A DNA stretch of 64,000 nt from an uncultured Pelagibacteraceae bacterium (lineage in GTDB: Bacteria > Pseudomonadota > Alphaproteobacteria > Pelagibacterales > Pelagibacteraceae): positions 1-64,000 of the forward strand of contig CACLFM010000004.1 of the NCBI GenBank assembly GCA_902606115.1, given 5' to 3'. Of the stretch, positions 50,063 to 60,071 are shown piece by piece. Each line of letters starts with the position of its first letter. Within the stretch, counting starts at the first letter, position 1. Both the position numbers and the translations under genes were made by a program. The notes under the pieces were generated by a model, which saw only the letters and a program-made list of their open reading frames with translations, had not been told where the DNA came from and searched no databases.

Positions 50063-50754
50063 AGAACGAAAAAAAAAAAAATAACGTAATTTCATTTCCC
50101 AGCCAATTATCAACTGGTGAGAGGGAAGTTGAAGCAATTTTATTTGCTGCCGCAGAACCATTAGAAATAGAAACTATAGAAGATAGAATTTCAAAAAAAG
50201 TAGATGTAAAGAAAATTTTAAAAAAATTAGAGGATATTTATAAAAATAGAGGTATTAATTTAGTTTGCATCTCAAACAAATGGTCATTTAGAACTGCGTC
50301 AAATCTCTCATCTCTAATGTCCAAACAAAAAACAGTTGAGAAAAAGCTTTCAAAGGCCGCTATTGAAACACTATCAATTATTGTCTATCACCAACCGGTT
50401 ACAAGAGCTGAAATAGAGGAAATAAGAGGTGTTGCCTTTGGTACAAATACTCTAGATATTCTAATGGAGCTTAATTGGGTAAAACCAATGGGTAGAAAAG
50501 AAATTCCAGGTAAACCAATACAGTATGGAACTACAGAGGATTTTTTGAGCCATTTTAATTTGCAAAAATTGTCTGATTTACCAACTGTTGATGAGTTAGG
50601 ATCAGCTGGATTAATTGACAGCTCAACCATTGACTCATCTATATTTGGAACTGGAAAATTTTATAAAGAGAAACAAGATGAGAAAAAAGAAAATATTTAT
50701 TCTAATATTGACGAAATGCTCAATAGCACCTTAAATGATGACACTAAAGACTAA
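50059..50754 (+). CDS. scpB: Segregation and condensation protein B
   Basis: 'EVEAILFAAAEPLEIE', 'ALETLSIIVYHQPVTRAEIEEIRG'-type segment; follows scpA. Confidence 0.93.
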   Translation: MKNEKKKNNVISFPSQLSTGEREVEAILFAAAEPLEIETIEDRISKKVDVKKILKKLEDIYKNRGINLVCISNKWSFRTASNLSSLMSKQKTVEKKLSKAAIETLSIIVYHQPVTRAEIEEIRGVAFGTNTLDILMELNWVKPMGRKEIPGKPIQYGTTEDFLSHFNLQKLSDLPTVDELGSAGLIDSSTIDSSIFGTGKFYKEKQDEKKENIYSNIDEMLNSTLNDDTKD

Positions 50755-50797
50755 AATTCTACTTTAAAATAAGTAATAAAGAGGTTATATATATTTT

Positions 50798-51010
50798 ATG
50801 GGTATAAGTTTTTGGCAAGTAGCAATTGTAGTTGTTTTAGTAGTTCTTCTATTCGGGAGAGGAAAAATCTCGAGCTTGATGGGCGATGTTGCAAAAGGCA
50901 TTAAAAGTTTTAAAAAAGGCATGGCGACTGACCCTACAGATGAAAAGCCAAAAAATATTTCAGAAAATACCGAAGATAACAACAATCAAGATTCTTCAAA
51001 TAAAGAATAA
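50798..51010 (+). CDS. tatA: Twin-arginine translocase subunit TatA
   Basis: '[37 protein letters not shown]'. Confidence 0.93.
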   Translation: MGISFWQVAIVVVLVVLLFGRGKISSLMGDVAKGIKSFKKGMATDPTDEKPKNISENTEDNNNQDSSNKE

Positions 51011-51012
51011 AA

Positions 51013-51267
51013 ATGCCACAAATTGGCTGGTTAGAACTTATTATAATAATCGGTCTTTCAATTGTAATAATTGGTCCTAAAGACTTTCCTATCGTACTGA
51101 AAAAAATTGGAACTTGGTTTGGTTCAGTCAAAAGATATGTAAATAACTTACAAAATGAAATGTCAAATTTAGAAGAAAATAGTATTGAAATTAATAATCA
51201 AACTTTTGATATCAATAACCCAAGTGAAAATGAAGGAAAAAAAATAGACAAAAATGAAGGCAAATAA
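51013..51267 (+). CDS. tatB: Twin-arginine translocase subunit TatB
   Basis: 'GWLELIIIIGLSIVIIGPKDFPIVLKKIG'; between tatA and tatC. Confidence 0.9.
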   Translation: MPQIGWLELIIIIGLSIVIIGPKDFPIVLKKIGTWFGSVKRYVNNLQNEMSNLEENSIEINNQTFDINNPSENEGKKIDKNEGK

Positions 51268-52018
51268 AGAAGAGGGATTTATAAGTCATTTAACTGAATT
51301 AAGAAAAAGATTAATTCACTCCTTTATTTTTTTAACTATTTTATTTCTCATATGCTACATATTTTCTGAAGAAATTTATGGTTTTTTAGTCTCACCTTAT
51401 GCAGAAGCAGTCAAAGATAGTGAGATAGAAAGAAGATTAATATTTACAGCATTACAAGAAACTTTTTTAACTTATATCAAGGTTGCCTTTTTTGCAGCAT
51501 TCTTCCTAACTTGTCCGTATATTTTAATCCAAATATGGAAATTTGTTGCACCAGGTTTATATGAGCATGAAAAATCTGCTTTAATGCCTTACTTAGCTCT
51601 TACACCAATTCTTTTTTTATTAGGTGGAATGCTTGTTTATTATTTAATTATGCCACTTGCTATTAAATTTTTTCTTTCTTTTGAAAGCACTGGTTTGACG
51701 ACAGCTCTACCGATACAGCTTGAAGCTAAAGTTAATGAATATTTATCATTAGTTATGAAACTAATATTTGCGTTTGGTATAAGTTTTCAGTTACCAATCA
51801 TTCTATCATTACTAGCAAGAATTGGATTTATTGATTCGGTTTTTCTAAAAGAGAGACGTAAATATGTTGTGATTATTATTTTTGCCGTTGCTGCTGTACT
51901 GACTCCGCCAGATCCTGTTACTCAAATTGGATTAGCGGTTCCATTGTTATTATTGTATGAATTATCAATAATATCTGTAAAAATTATAGAAAAAAAAGCA
52001 GAAAAAAAAGATGCATGA
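51254..52018 (+). CDS. tatC: Twin-arginine translocase subunit TatC
   Basis: 'FISHLTELRKRLIHSF', 'YILIQIWKFVAPGLYEHEK'. Confidence 0.96.
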   Translation: MKANKEEGFISHLTELRKRLIHSFIFLTILFLICYIFSEEIYGFLVSPYAEAVKDSEIERRLIFTALQETFLTYIKVAFFAAFFLTCPYILIQIWKFVAPGLYEHEKSALMPYLALTPILFLLGGMLVYYLIMPLAIKFFLSFESTGLTTALPIQLEAKVNEYLSLVMKLIFAFGISFQLPIILSLLARIGFIDSVFLKERRKYVVIIIFAVAAVLTPPDPVTQIGLAVPLLLLYELSIISVKIIEKKAEKKDA

Positions 52019-53270
52019 CATTAAATATATTAGAAATAATTTTTCTGAATTTAAAAAACAAGTAAATAATAGGAATACAGAAGTTAACCTTGATAAAATT
52101 TTAGAATTAGACACTAAAAACAGGTCTTTGATACAAGAAAAAGAAAAACTTGAATCAGAAAAAAAAACTCTTTCAAAACAAAATGATAAAAGTTTATTTG
52201 CAAAATCTAAAGATCTATCTAAAAAAATAGATAAAATTAGTGAAGATCAAGTAAATGAAAGCAAAAATTTAAATCAAATATTATCTCAAATTCCCAACAT
52301 AGCTCTTGAGGATGTACCTATTGGAAAAGATGAAAAATCTAATAAAGAAATTAAAAAAAGTGGCAACATTCCTAATTTTAAATTTAAACCTAAATCTCAT
52401 TATGAATTAGGTGAAAATTTAAATATGCTTGATTTCGAACTAGCAACGAAAACAACTGGATCAAGATTTGTATTTGTTAAAGATAAATTAGCTCAATTAG
52501 AAAGAGCGATATCAAATTTTATGATTGATACACATATAAATGAAAATGGTTATAAAGAAATTTCCCCACCATTATTTGCAAGTGAAAATAGCATGTTTGG
52601 AACAGGACAAATGCCAAAATTTGAGGATGATCAATTTGAAATAAAACTTGATAATAAGTCTGGAAGAAAATTTCTGATACCAACTGCTGAAGTAATATTA
52701 ACCAATATGGTTAATGACACTATACTAAATCATTCTGATTTACCTTTAAGATTTGTTGCATCAACTCCTTGTTTTAGAAAAGAGGCTGGCAGTTACGGCA
52801 AAGATACAAAAGGCATGATTAGACAGCATCAATTTTATAAAGTTGAGTTAGTTAGTATTGTTGATCCAGCTAATTGTATAGATGAACTTGAGAGAATGAC
52901 TGGCTCAGCTTATAAAATATTAGAAAAACTTAAATTACCATATAGGATAATAACACTTTGTACAGGGGATATGGGTTTTAGTGCTCAAAAAACTTATGAT
53001 ATCGAAGTATGGTTACCATCAGAAAATATTTACAGAGAAATCTCTAGTTGTTCTACATGTGGAACTTTTCAAGCTAGAAGAATGAAAGCTAGATTTAAAA
53101 ACTCTAATAATGAAAAAGAATTCTTAGGCACACTAAATGGTAGTGGTTTAGCAGTTGGTCGTACTTTAATTGCAATATTAGAAAATTATCAGCAAGAAGA
53201 TGGATCTATAATAATTCCTGATATTCTAAGACCATATATGAACAATTTGGAAGTTATTTCCAAGATTTAG
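52011..53270 (+). CDS. serS: Seryl-tRNA synthetase
   Basis: N-terminal coiled coil; 'RFVASTPCFRKEAGSYGKDTKGMIRQHQFYKVELV', 'NGSGLAVGRTLIAILENYQ'. Confidence 0.97.
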   Translation: MHDIKYIRNNFSEFKKQVNNRNTEVNLDKILELDTKNRSLIQEKEKLESEKKTLSKQNDKSLFAKSKDLSKKIDKISEDQVNESKNLNQILSQIPNIALEDVPIGKDEKSNKEIKKSGNIPNFKFKPKSHYELGENLNMLDFELATKTTGSRFVFVKDKLAQLERAISNFMIDTHINENGYKEISPPLFASENSMFGTGQMPKFEDDQFEIKLDNKSGRKFLIPTAEVILTNMVNDTILNHSDLPLRFVASTPCFRKEAGSYGKDTKGMIRQHQFYKVELVSIVDPANCIDELERMTGSAYKILEKLKLPYRIITLCTGDMGFSAQKTYDIEVWLPSENIYREISSCSTCGTFQARRMKARFKNSNNEKEFLGTLNGSGLAVGRTLIAILENYQQEDGSIIIPDILRPYMNNLEVISKI

Positions 53271-53302
53271 AGTTGTTAAAATAAAATTAATGGTATAATA
53301 GG

Positions 53303-53596
53303 TTGTTTATGTCTGAAGCAGGAATAGCACAATTAATACCATTAATTTTAATATTTGTTATTTTCTACTTTTTTTTAATTCGACCTCAACAAAGAAAAGT
53401 TAAAGAGCACAAAGTGATGGTAGAGGGTTTAAAAAGAGGCGATAAAGTAATCACCTCTGGCGGTATAGTTGGAACAGTCGAAAGAATTATTGAAAACGAT
53501 AGAGCAGAAATTTTGATAGCAGATAACGTTAAAGTCGAAGTTATTAGATCTACAGGTGTCCAAGCTCTAATTAGCGGAACAGAACCAAAAAAATAG
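53303..53596 (+). CDS. yajC: Preprotein translocase subunit YajC
   Basis: 'FYFFLIRPQQRKVKEHKVMVEGLKRGDKVITSGGIVG'. Confidence 0.94.
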   Translation: MFMSEAGIAQLIPLILIFVIFYFFLIRPQQRKVKEHKVMVEGLKRGDKVITSGGIVGTVERIIENDRAEILIADNVKVEVIRSTGVQALISGTEPKK

Positions 53597-53605
53597 TCGA
53601 TTTAA

Positions 53606-55159
53606 GTGTTATATTTTTCGAGATTAAAAATTATTTCAATAATAATTTTTTGTTTCATATTAATATTTTTTAGTTTATCAAATTTCTTAAATAACGAAGA
53701 TTTTTTCTTAAAAAAGAAAGTTAATTTAGGTCTTGATTTGCAAGGAGGTTCATATTTACTTTTAGAGGTCGATAAAAAACCTGTTATTAATCAAACCTTA
53801 CAGTCTAAACTAACACAAGTACGTAATTTTTTTAAAAAAAAAGAAATTAAAACTTTTGATTACAAGCTAGAAAATCAAAAAATTTATTTCAAATCTGACA
53901 AAGTTAATAACGAAAAAATACTTGATCTATTCAAAAATGATTTTGAATTAAATCCGTATTTTGAAGTTTATAAATCTAATCAATATAATATTGAAGTAGT
54001 TAATGAAGAATTTAATCTAACTCTAAGTAAATACGGAATTATTGAGATTGAACAATCGTTATTAGATCAAGCAATAGAGATTGTAAGAAAAAGGGTTGAT
54101 GAAGTTGGTACCAATGAACCTAGTATAACCAAAAGTGGCTCTAACAGAATTTCAGTCGAGCTTCCTGGGTTAGATAACCCTGATAGAATTAAATCTTTGT
54201 TAGGAAGAACTGCAAATTTAACCTTTAGATTTGTATCTCAAAATACTGATACTTCATTTGGTTCAGAAAAGTTAAAAAATCTTGATACAGGAGAGGAACT
54301 TAATATTAGTAAAAGAATTATCATCAGTGGTGACAATTTGATAGACGCAAAACCTCAAATGGATAACATCAATAATGAAACAGTCGTAAGTTTTACTTTA
54401 GACAGATTGGGTGCAAGACAATTTGGACGAGCCACAAAAAATGGAATTGGAAAGCAGTTAGCAATAGTTTTAGATAATCAAATAATAAGTGCACCTGTAA
54501 TAAGAGATGTAATAGCTAGCGGATCAGGACAAATTTCTGGAGGTTTTACGTTTCAATCAGCAACTGATCTTGCTCTGTTATTAAGATCTGGAGCTCTACC
54601 AGCTCCTTTAGAAATTGTAGAAGAGAGGACAGTAGGACCTGATCTTGGTGAAGACTCTATTAAAGCTGGTGTTTTGTCATTGATAATTGGATTTATCTTG
54701 GTGATTTTGTATATGATTTATAAATACAGACTATTTGGTTTAATTTCAAATTTTGCTCTAATAATAAATTTACTAATGTTACTTGGTTTTTTAACAATTT
54801 TTGAGGCAACATTAACATTACCTGGGATTGCTGGTATAATTCTAACAGTTGGTATGGCTGTTGATGCTAATGTTCTAATTTTTGAAAGAATTAAGGAAGA
54901 ATTAAAAAAAGAAAAAAACAAAGTTATTGCATTTGATAATGGATATACCCTATCAAGAACCGCTATTTTAGATGCAAATATAACAACAATAATTGCAGCT
55001 TTGATCTTATTTTTATTTGGATCGGGTCCTGTTAAAGGTTTTTCAGTAACTTTGTCAATTGGAATTCTAACAACTTTATTTTCAGTCTATTATATAGCAA
55101 GATTGCTTACATCTTTATACGTAATTAAAAATAAAAATAATGAAGTGACAATTAAATGA
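53606..55159 (+). CDS. secD: Protein translocase subunit SecD
   Basis: 'VNLGLDLQGGSYLLLEV', 'VGMAVDANVLIFERIKEELK'; GTG start. Confidence 0.95.
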   Translation: MLYFSRLKIISIIIFCFILIFFSLSNFLNNEDFFLKKKVNLGLDLQGGSYLLLEVDKKPVINQTLQSKLTQVRNFFKKKEIKTFDYKLENQKIYFKSDKVNNEKILDLFKNDFELNPYFEVYKSNQYNIEVVNEEFNLTLSKYGIIEIEQSLLDQAIEIVRKRVDEVGTNEPSITKSGSNRISVELPGLDNPDRIKSLLGRTANLTFRFVSQNTDTSFGSEKLKNLDTGEELNISKRIIISGDNLIDAKPQMDNINNETVVSFTLDRLGARQFGRATKNGIGKQLAIVLDNQIISAPVIRDVIASGSGQISGGFTFQSATDLALLLRSGALPAPLEIVEERTVGPDLGEDSIKAGVLSLIIGFILVILYMIYKYRLFGLISNFALIINLLMLLGFLTIFEATLTLPGIAGIILTVGMAVDANVLIFERIKEELKKEKNKVIAFDNGYTLSRTAILDANITTIIAALILFLFGSGPVKGFSVTLSIGILTTLFSVYYIARLLTSLYVIKNKNNEVTIK

Positions 55160-56049
55160 ATAGCAAATATTTTTTTAATAAATATTATAATTTATCAAAT
55201 ATTATATCTTTACTATTATTTATAGTATCTATTTTTTTTCTAATATTTAAGGGGTTAAATTACGGCGTAGACTTTAAAGGTGGGACTTTGATTGAATTAA
55301 GAACAGACAATACTAGTTACAAAACTGAGGATATCAGAAATGCCTTTAGTAAACTTAATTTAAATGATTTATCAGTAAAAAAATTTGGTAAAGAAAATGA
55401 TTATGTAGTTAAATTTGAAAGACCTGACTTAAACGAGCCAGACTTTATCAAAGGTTTAAAAGTTGATTTAGATAAATATCTTGAAAATTATAATTTTAGA
55501 CGTGTTGAAAATGTAGGTCCAAAAGTAAGTGCTGAATTATTACAAGATGGTGTAACTGCTATAGCAATAGCTCTAGCCGCAATGTTAATTTATATTTGGT
55601 TTAGATTTGAATGGCAATTTAGTATTGGCGCGATAATAGCTATATTTCATGACGTAACAATAACACTTGGTATATTTTCTGCTTTAAGTTTAGAAATAAA
55701 TTTATCTATTGTTGCAGCTGTTTTAACAATTGTTGGATATTCAATGAATGATACTGTTGTAATTTTTGACAGAGTAAGAGAAAATTTAAAAAAATATGCT
55801 GATATCAAAATTTTTGATTTAACAAATTTGTCAATTAACGAAACCTTATCCAGAACCTTGATAACATCTATTACTACACTTTTAGCACTTTTATCAATTT
55901 TCTTTTTTGGAGGAGAGATACTTAAAGGGTTTTCATTTGCCATGATTTTAGGTGTAATACTTGGAACTTATTCATCAATTTTTATAGCTAACCCAATTCT
56001 TGTTTATTTTAGGGTATCTCAAAAAACTTTAGTTAAAGACGAAGACTAA
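55156..56049 (+). CDS. secF: Protein translocase subunit SecF
   Basis: 'LNYGVDFKGGTLIEL', 'VGYSMNDTVVIFDRVRENL'. Confidence 0.95.
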   Translation: MNSKYFFNKYYNLSNIISLLLFIVSIFFLIFKGLNYGVDFKGGTLIELRTDNTSYKTEDIRNAFSKLNLNDLSVKKFGKENDYVVKFERPDLNEPDFIKGLKVDLDKYLENYNFRRVENVGPKVSAELLQDGVTAIAIALAAMLIYIWFRFEWQFSIGAIIAIFHDVTITLGIFSALSLEINLSIVAAVLTIVGYSMNDTVVIFDRVRENLKKYADIKIFDLTNLSINETLSRTLITSITTLLALLSIFFFGGEILKGFSFAMILGVILGTYSSIFIANPILVYFRVSQKTLVKDED

Positions 56050-56648
56050 TAAAGATTTTGTGCAATCACCATGCTTAAAAGCATTGGTAATGAAAGCAAA
56101 GTATTTGTTCTTGAGAATAACATAGCTACTCTAGCTGATTTTGCTTTTACATCTGGTTCTACTTGAACAATGCCTAATGCTTTTTTTTGATTAGGCCATA
56201 TAACAAACCAAACATTAAATGCCATTATTACGCCAAGCCACATCCCAATTCCTATTGCAGTATTTTTCCCGCCTCCTGACATAATTCCTAATGTCATGGC
56301 GTCATGAATATAACCATTAATATAACCTAATATTAACCCCGAAACGATTGTTGCTAGAGCTGCCCATCTAAACCAAAATAGTGCTGCAGGTGCAATAACC
56401 TTACTGATAGCAGGCTTGTGTTCATCTGGTATCTTTGACATATTGGGTATTTGAACAAAATTAAAATACCATAGTAAACCTATCCACATTATTCCAACTA
56501 AAACATGAATATATCTAAATAACCAACTCCAGAATAGAGTATCAAAATCAAATCCACCATTTTGAAAAAATAAAATTAAAAAAAGAACTATTGATAAGGC
56601 AAGCGATAAATGAATTGTTCTTGATAATGAACTTAAAATATTTCCCAT
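56046..56648 (-). CDS. PuuD-like (urate hydroxylase N-terminal family) membrane protein
   Basis: 'RYIHVLVGIMWIGLLWYFNFVQIPNM', 'FWFRWAALATIVSG', 'GMWLGVIMAFNVWFVIWPNQKKALG'; no cytochrome c CxxCH seen. Confidence 0.68.
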   Translation of the reverse strand: MGNILSSLSRTIHLSLALSIVLFLILFFQNGGFDFDTLFWSWLFRYIHVLVGIMWIGLLWYFNFVQIPNMSKIPDEHKPAISKVIAPAALFWFRWAALATIVSGLILGYINGYIHDAMTLGIMSGGGKNTAIGIGMWLGVIMAFNVWFVIWPNQKKALGIVQVEPDVKAKSARVAMLFSRTNTLLSLPMLLSMVIAQNLY

Positions 56649-56674
56649 TCGAAAATATAACAAAATTTTTTTAT

Positions 56675-59551
56675 TTATGCAATTTTTTTAAATTTTCCAT
56701 TAAGTAAATTTTTTAAAAATTTACCTGTATAGCTTTTAGAAACATTACAAATACTCTCTGGATTTCCTTCTGCTATTATTTCTCCACCCTTCACTCCACC
56801 ATCAGGACCCATATCGATGATATGATCTGCAGTTTTTATCACATCAAGATTATGCTCTATAACTATTACCGTATTACCAGTAGCAACAAATGTATGTAAA
56901 ATTTCTAAAAGTTTTTTTATATCATGTTGATGTAATCCAGTGGTTGGTTCATCCAAGATATAGATTGTTCTACCAGTTGATCTTTTTGATAACTCTTTTG
57001 CTAATTTAATTCTCTGAGCTTCTCCACCTGACAAAGTAGTGGCTTGTTGTCCTATTTTAATATAACCAAGTCCTACTTTTTTAAGAGTTAATAATTTAGA
57101 CCTTATATTTGATATATTTTCAAAAAAATCACAACCTTCATCAACAGTCATATTTAAAACATCTGCAATACTTTTATTCTTAAATTTAATCTCTAAAGTT
57201 TCTCTGTTATATCTACTCCCTTTACATTCATCACATGTTACATACACATCTGGAAGAAAATGCATTTCATAAGTAATTACACCATCTCCTTCACAAGCTT
57301 CACATCTTCCACCCTTAACATTAAATGAAAATCTCCCTGGTTTGTAGCCTCTACTTTTAGACTCGGGTAAATTAGTAAACCAGTCTCTAATAGGACCAAA
57401 GGCCGCTGTGTATGTTGCTGGATTAGATCTTGGCGTTCTACCAATAGGTGATTGATCAATATCAATAACTTTGTCTATTAATTCAATTCCTTTAAAGCCT
57501 TTAAAGGGCATTGGTATCTTTCTCGATTTATTATTATTAAGACTCAAATTTAATGCATTAAAAAGAGTTTGTAGTATTAAAGTAGACTTACCACTTCCCG
57601 AAACTCCAGTAATACATGTAAATGTCCCAAATGGAATTTTTAGATCAACATTTTTAAGATTATTTCCTGAAGCTCCTAAAATTTGTAAAAATCTTCCGTT
57701 TTTACTTAACCTTCTTTTTTTTGGTATTGGTATATAAAATTTATTGCATAAGTATTTTCCAGTTATACTTTTATCATTAGTTTTAATATCATCCAAACCA
57801 CCATAAGCTATAACTTCTCCACCTTTGCTTCCTGCTTCAGGACCTAGATCAATAATATAATCTGAGTTTTCAATTGTTTCGGTATCATGTTCTACAACTA
57901 TTACTGTATTGCCTAAATCTCTTAATCTTTTTAGAGCATTAATTAGTTTCACATTATCCTTTTGATGTAGACCTATTGACGGCTCGTCTAATACATAAAG
58001 AACGCCTGTCAAACCAGATCCGATTTGAGAAGCAAGCCTTATTCTCTGAGACTCACCACCAGAGAGCGTACCAGACTCTCTTGATAGGGTTAAATAATCT
58101 AATCCAACGTTTAATAAAAAACTAAGTCTTTCATTTATTTCTTTTAAAATATGTTCAGCGATTTTAATTTGTCTTGTATCAAATTTTTCATTTAAAGATT
58201 TAAACCATTTTTGGGCATCAATTATCGATTTTTCTGAAACTTCACTTATGTGCTGATTGTCAATTTTTACACACAACGCTTCTTCTTTAAGTCTATAACC
58301 TTTACAAGCCTCACATTTCGTATCGGACTGATATTGAGATATTTCCTCTCTTTTCCAATCACTATCAGTTTCGAGATACCTTCTTTCAAGGTTGTTAACG
58401 ACGCCTTCAAAAGTTTTTTTATGAGAATATTTTTCATAACCATCATCATATGAAAATTTAATTTCCTCATCATCGGAACCATATAAAATCATATCTTTTA
58501 TTTTTTTTGGTAATTTTGACCATTTTTCATCTAAAGAAAAATTATAGTGTTTGGCTAATGAAGAAAGAGTTTGAGCATAATACAAAGAACTTGATTTAGA
58601 CCAGGGTTCTATTGCTCCATCAGCAATAGTTTTTTTTTCATTTGGAACAACTAGATTGGGATCAACATTTAACTTAATACCTATACCATCACATTCTGCG
58701 CAAGCTCCATATGGACTATTAAAAGAAAATAATCTCGGTTCAATTTCCTCAATAGTAAAACCACTTTCAGGACAAGCAAATTTTGATGAAAATATTACTT
58801 TTTCTTTCTTTCTAAATTTAGCTGGTATTGTTTCGTTTTCATATTCTACATATAATAAACCATTTGATAAGTTTAGAGATGTTTCAATACTTTCTGCTAG
58901 TCTATTCCCTAAATCAGAATTTAATATTATTCTATCTACCAATATATCAATATCATGTTTAACTTTTTTATTTAATTCTGGAATACTATCTATTTCATAC
59001 ATTTTTCCATCAATCTTAATTTTTCTAAATCCTCTTTTTTTATAAGATAAAATTTCTTTTTTATATTCACCTTTACGACCTCTAACTATGGGCGAGAATA
59101 GATAGATAGTACATTTTTTTGGTAATGTTTTTATTTTGTCTACTATTTGAGATACTGTTTGTGATTTAATTTCTTTACCTGTAAATGGCGAGTATGGAAT
59201 ACCAACTCTTGCAAATAATACTCTCATATAATCATAAATTTCAGTAACTGTTGCAACTGTCGATCTAGGGTTTTTTGAAGTATTTTTTTGTTCAATTGAT
59301 ATCGCTGGGCTAAGTCCTTCGATAAAGTCTACCTTGGGCTTTTTCATTTTGTCTAAAAATTGTCTAGCATAGGCAGATAAACTTTCTACATATCTTCTTT
59401 GTCCTTCTGCATATATAGTATCGAATGCTAATGATGATTTACCTGATCCAGATAGACCGGTGATTACAACAAATTTATCTTTTGGTATATCTAAAGAAAT
59501 ATTCCTCAAATTATGTTCTTTTGCCCCTTTAATAACTATCTTTTTAATCAT
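56675..59551 (-). CDS. uvrA: Excinuclease ABC subunit A
   Basis: '[58 protein letters not shown]', two ABC signatures, zinc-finger cysteines. Confidence 0.98.
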   Translation of the reverse strand: MIKKIVIKGAKEHNLRNISLDIPKDKFVVITGLSGSGKSSLAFDTIYAEGQRRYVESLSAYARQFLDKMKKPKVDFIEGLSPAISIEQKNTSKNPRSTVATVTEIYDYMRVLFARVGIPYSPFTGKEIKSQTVSQIVDKIKTLPKKCTIYLFSPIVRGRKGEYKKEILSYKKRGFRKIKIDGKMYEIDSIPELNKKVKHDIDILVDRIILNSDLGNRLAESIETSLNLSNGLLYVEYENETIPAKFRKKEKVIFSSKFACPESGFTIEEIEPRLFSFNSPYGACAECDGIGIKLNVDPNLVVPNEKKTIADGAIEPWSKSSSLYYAQTLSSLAKHYNFSLDEKWSKLPKKIKDMILYGSDDEEIKFSYDDGYEKYSHKKTFEGVVNNLERRYLETDSDWKREEISQYQSDTKCEACKGYRLKEEALCVKIDNQHISEVSEKSIIDAQKWFKSLNEKFDTRQIKIAEHILKEINERLSFLLNVGLDYLTLSRESGTLSGGESQRIRLASQIGSGLTGVLYVLDEPSIGLHQKDNVKLINALKRLRDLGNTVIVVEHDTETIENSDYIIDLGPEAGSKGGEVIAYGGLDDIKTNDKSITGKYLCNKFYIPIPKKRRLSKNGRFLQILGASGNNLKNVDLKIPFGTFTCITGVSGSGKSTLILQTLFNALNLSLNNNKSRKIPMPFKGFKGIELIDKVIDIDQSPIGRTPRSNPATYTAAFGPIRDWFTNLPESKSRGYKPGRFSFNVKGGRCEACEGDGVITYEMHFLPDVYVTCDECKGSRYNRETLEIKFKNKSIADVLNMTVDEGCDFFENISNIRSKLLTLKKVGLGYIKIGQQATTLSGGEAQRIKLAKELSKRSTGRTIYILDEPTTGLHQHDIKKLLEILHTFVATGNTVIVIEHNLDVIKTADHIIDMGPDGGVKGGEIIAEGNPESICNVSKSYTGKFLKNLLNGKFKKIA

Positions 59552-59625
59552 CTTTTTTGTTGCTTTACTTGAATAATATTAATAATCAAACCCTTTCTAT
59601 GATATAATAAAATCATTAAAATATT

Positions 59626-60066
59626 ATGGCTGGTAGTTTAAATAAAGTACTATTAATTGGGCGATTAGGCGCAGATCCTGAAGTAAAACAGATGGTCAAT
59701 GGTAAAAGCGTTGCTAGGCTTAGTTTAGCAACAAGCCAAAGTTGGAAAGATAAAAATACAGGCGAAAAAAAAGAAAAAACTGAGTGGCACCGTGTAGTTG
59801 TATTTAATGAGGGACTAGTTAATGTTGTTCAGCAGTATTTAAAAAAAGGTGCTCAAGTATATGTCGAAGGTCAACTGACTACTAGAAAATGGAAAGATGA
59901 GCAATCAGGACAAGACAAATATTCTACAGAAATTGTTATTCAAGGATATAACTCATCATTAACAATGTTAGGTGGCGGTGGCGCACCAAACTTAACTTCA
60001 TCTCCGAACAACCAAGAAGCACCTCAGGTAAACGACAACAGCCTTGATGACGATATACCTTTTTAA
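59626..60066 (+). CDS. ssb: Single-stranded DNA-binding protein
   Basis: '[20 protein letters not shown]', acidic tail 'DDDIPF'. Confidence 0.97.
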   Translation: MAGSLNKVLLIGRLGADPEVKQMVNGKSVARLSLATSQSWKDKNTGEKKEKTEWHRVVVFNEGLVNVVQQYLKKGAQVYVEGQLTTRKWKDEQSGQDKYSTEIVIQGYNSSLTMLGGGGAPNLTSSPNNQEAPQVNDNSLDDDIPF

Positions 60067-60071
60067 CTTTT

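Noticed and set aside
50886-51080. 64-aa plus-strand ORF spanning tatA/tatB
   Set aside because: Out of frame with the well-supported tatA and tatB.
58656-59045. 129-aa plus-strand ORF
   Set aside because: Antisense to uvrA; no independent support.
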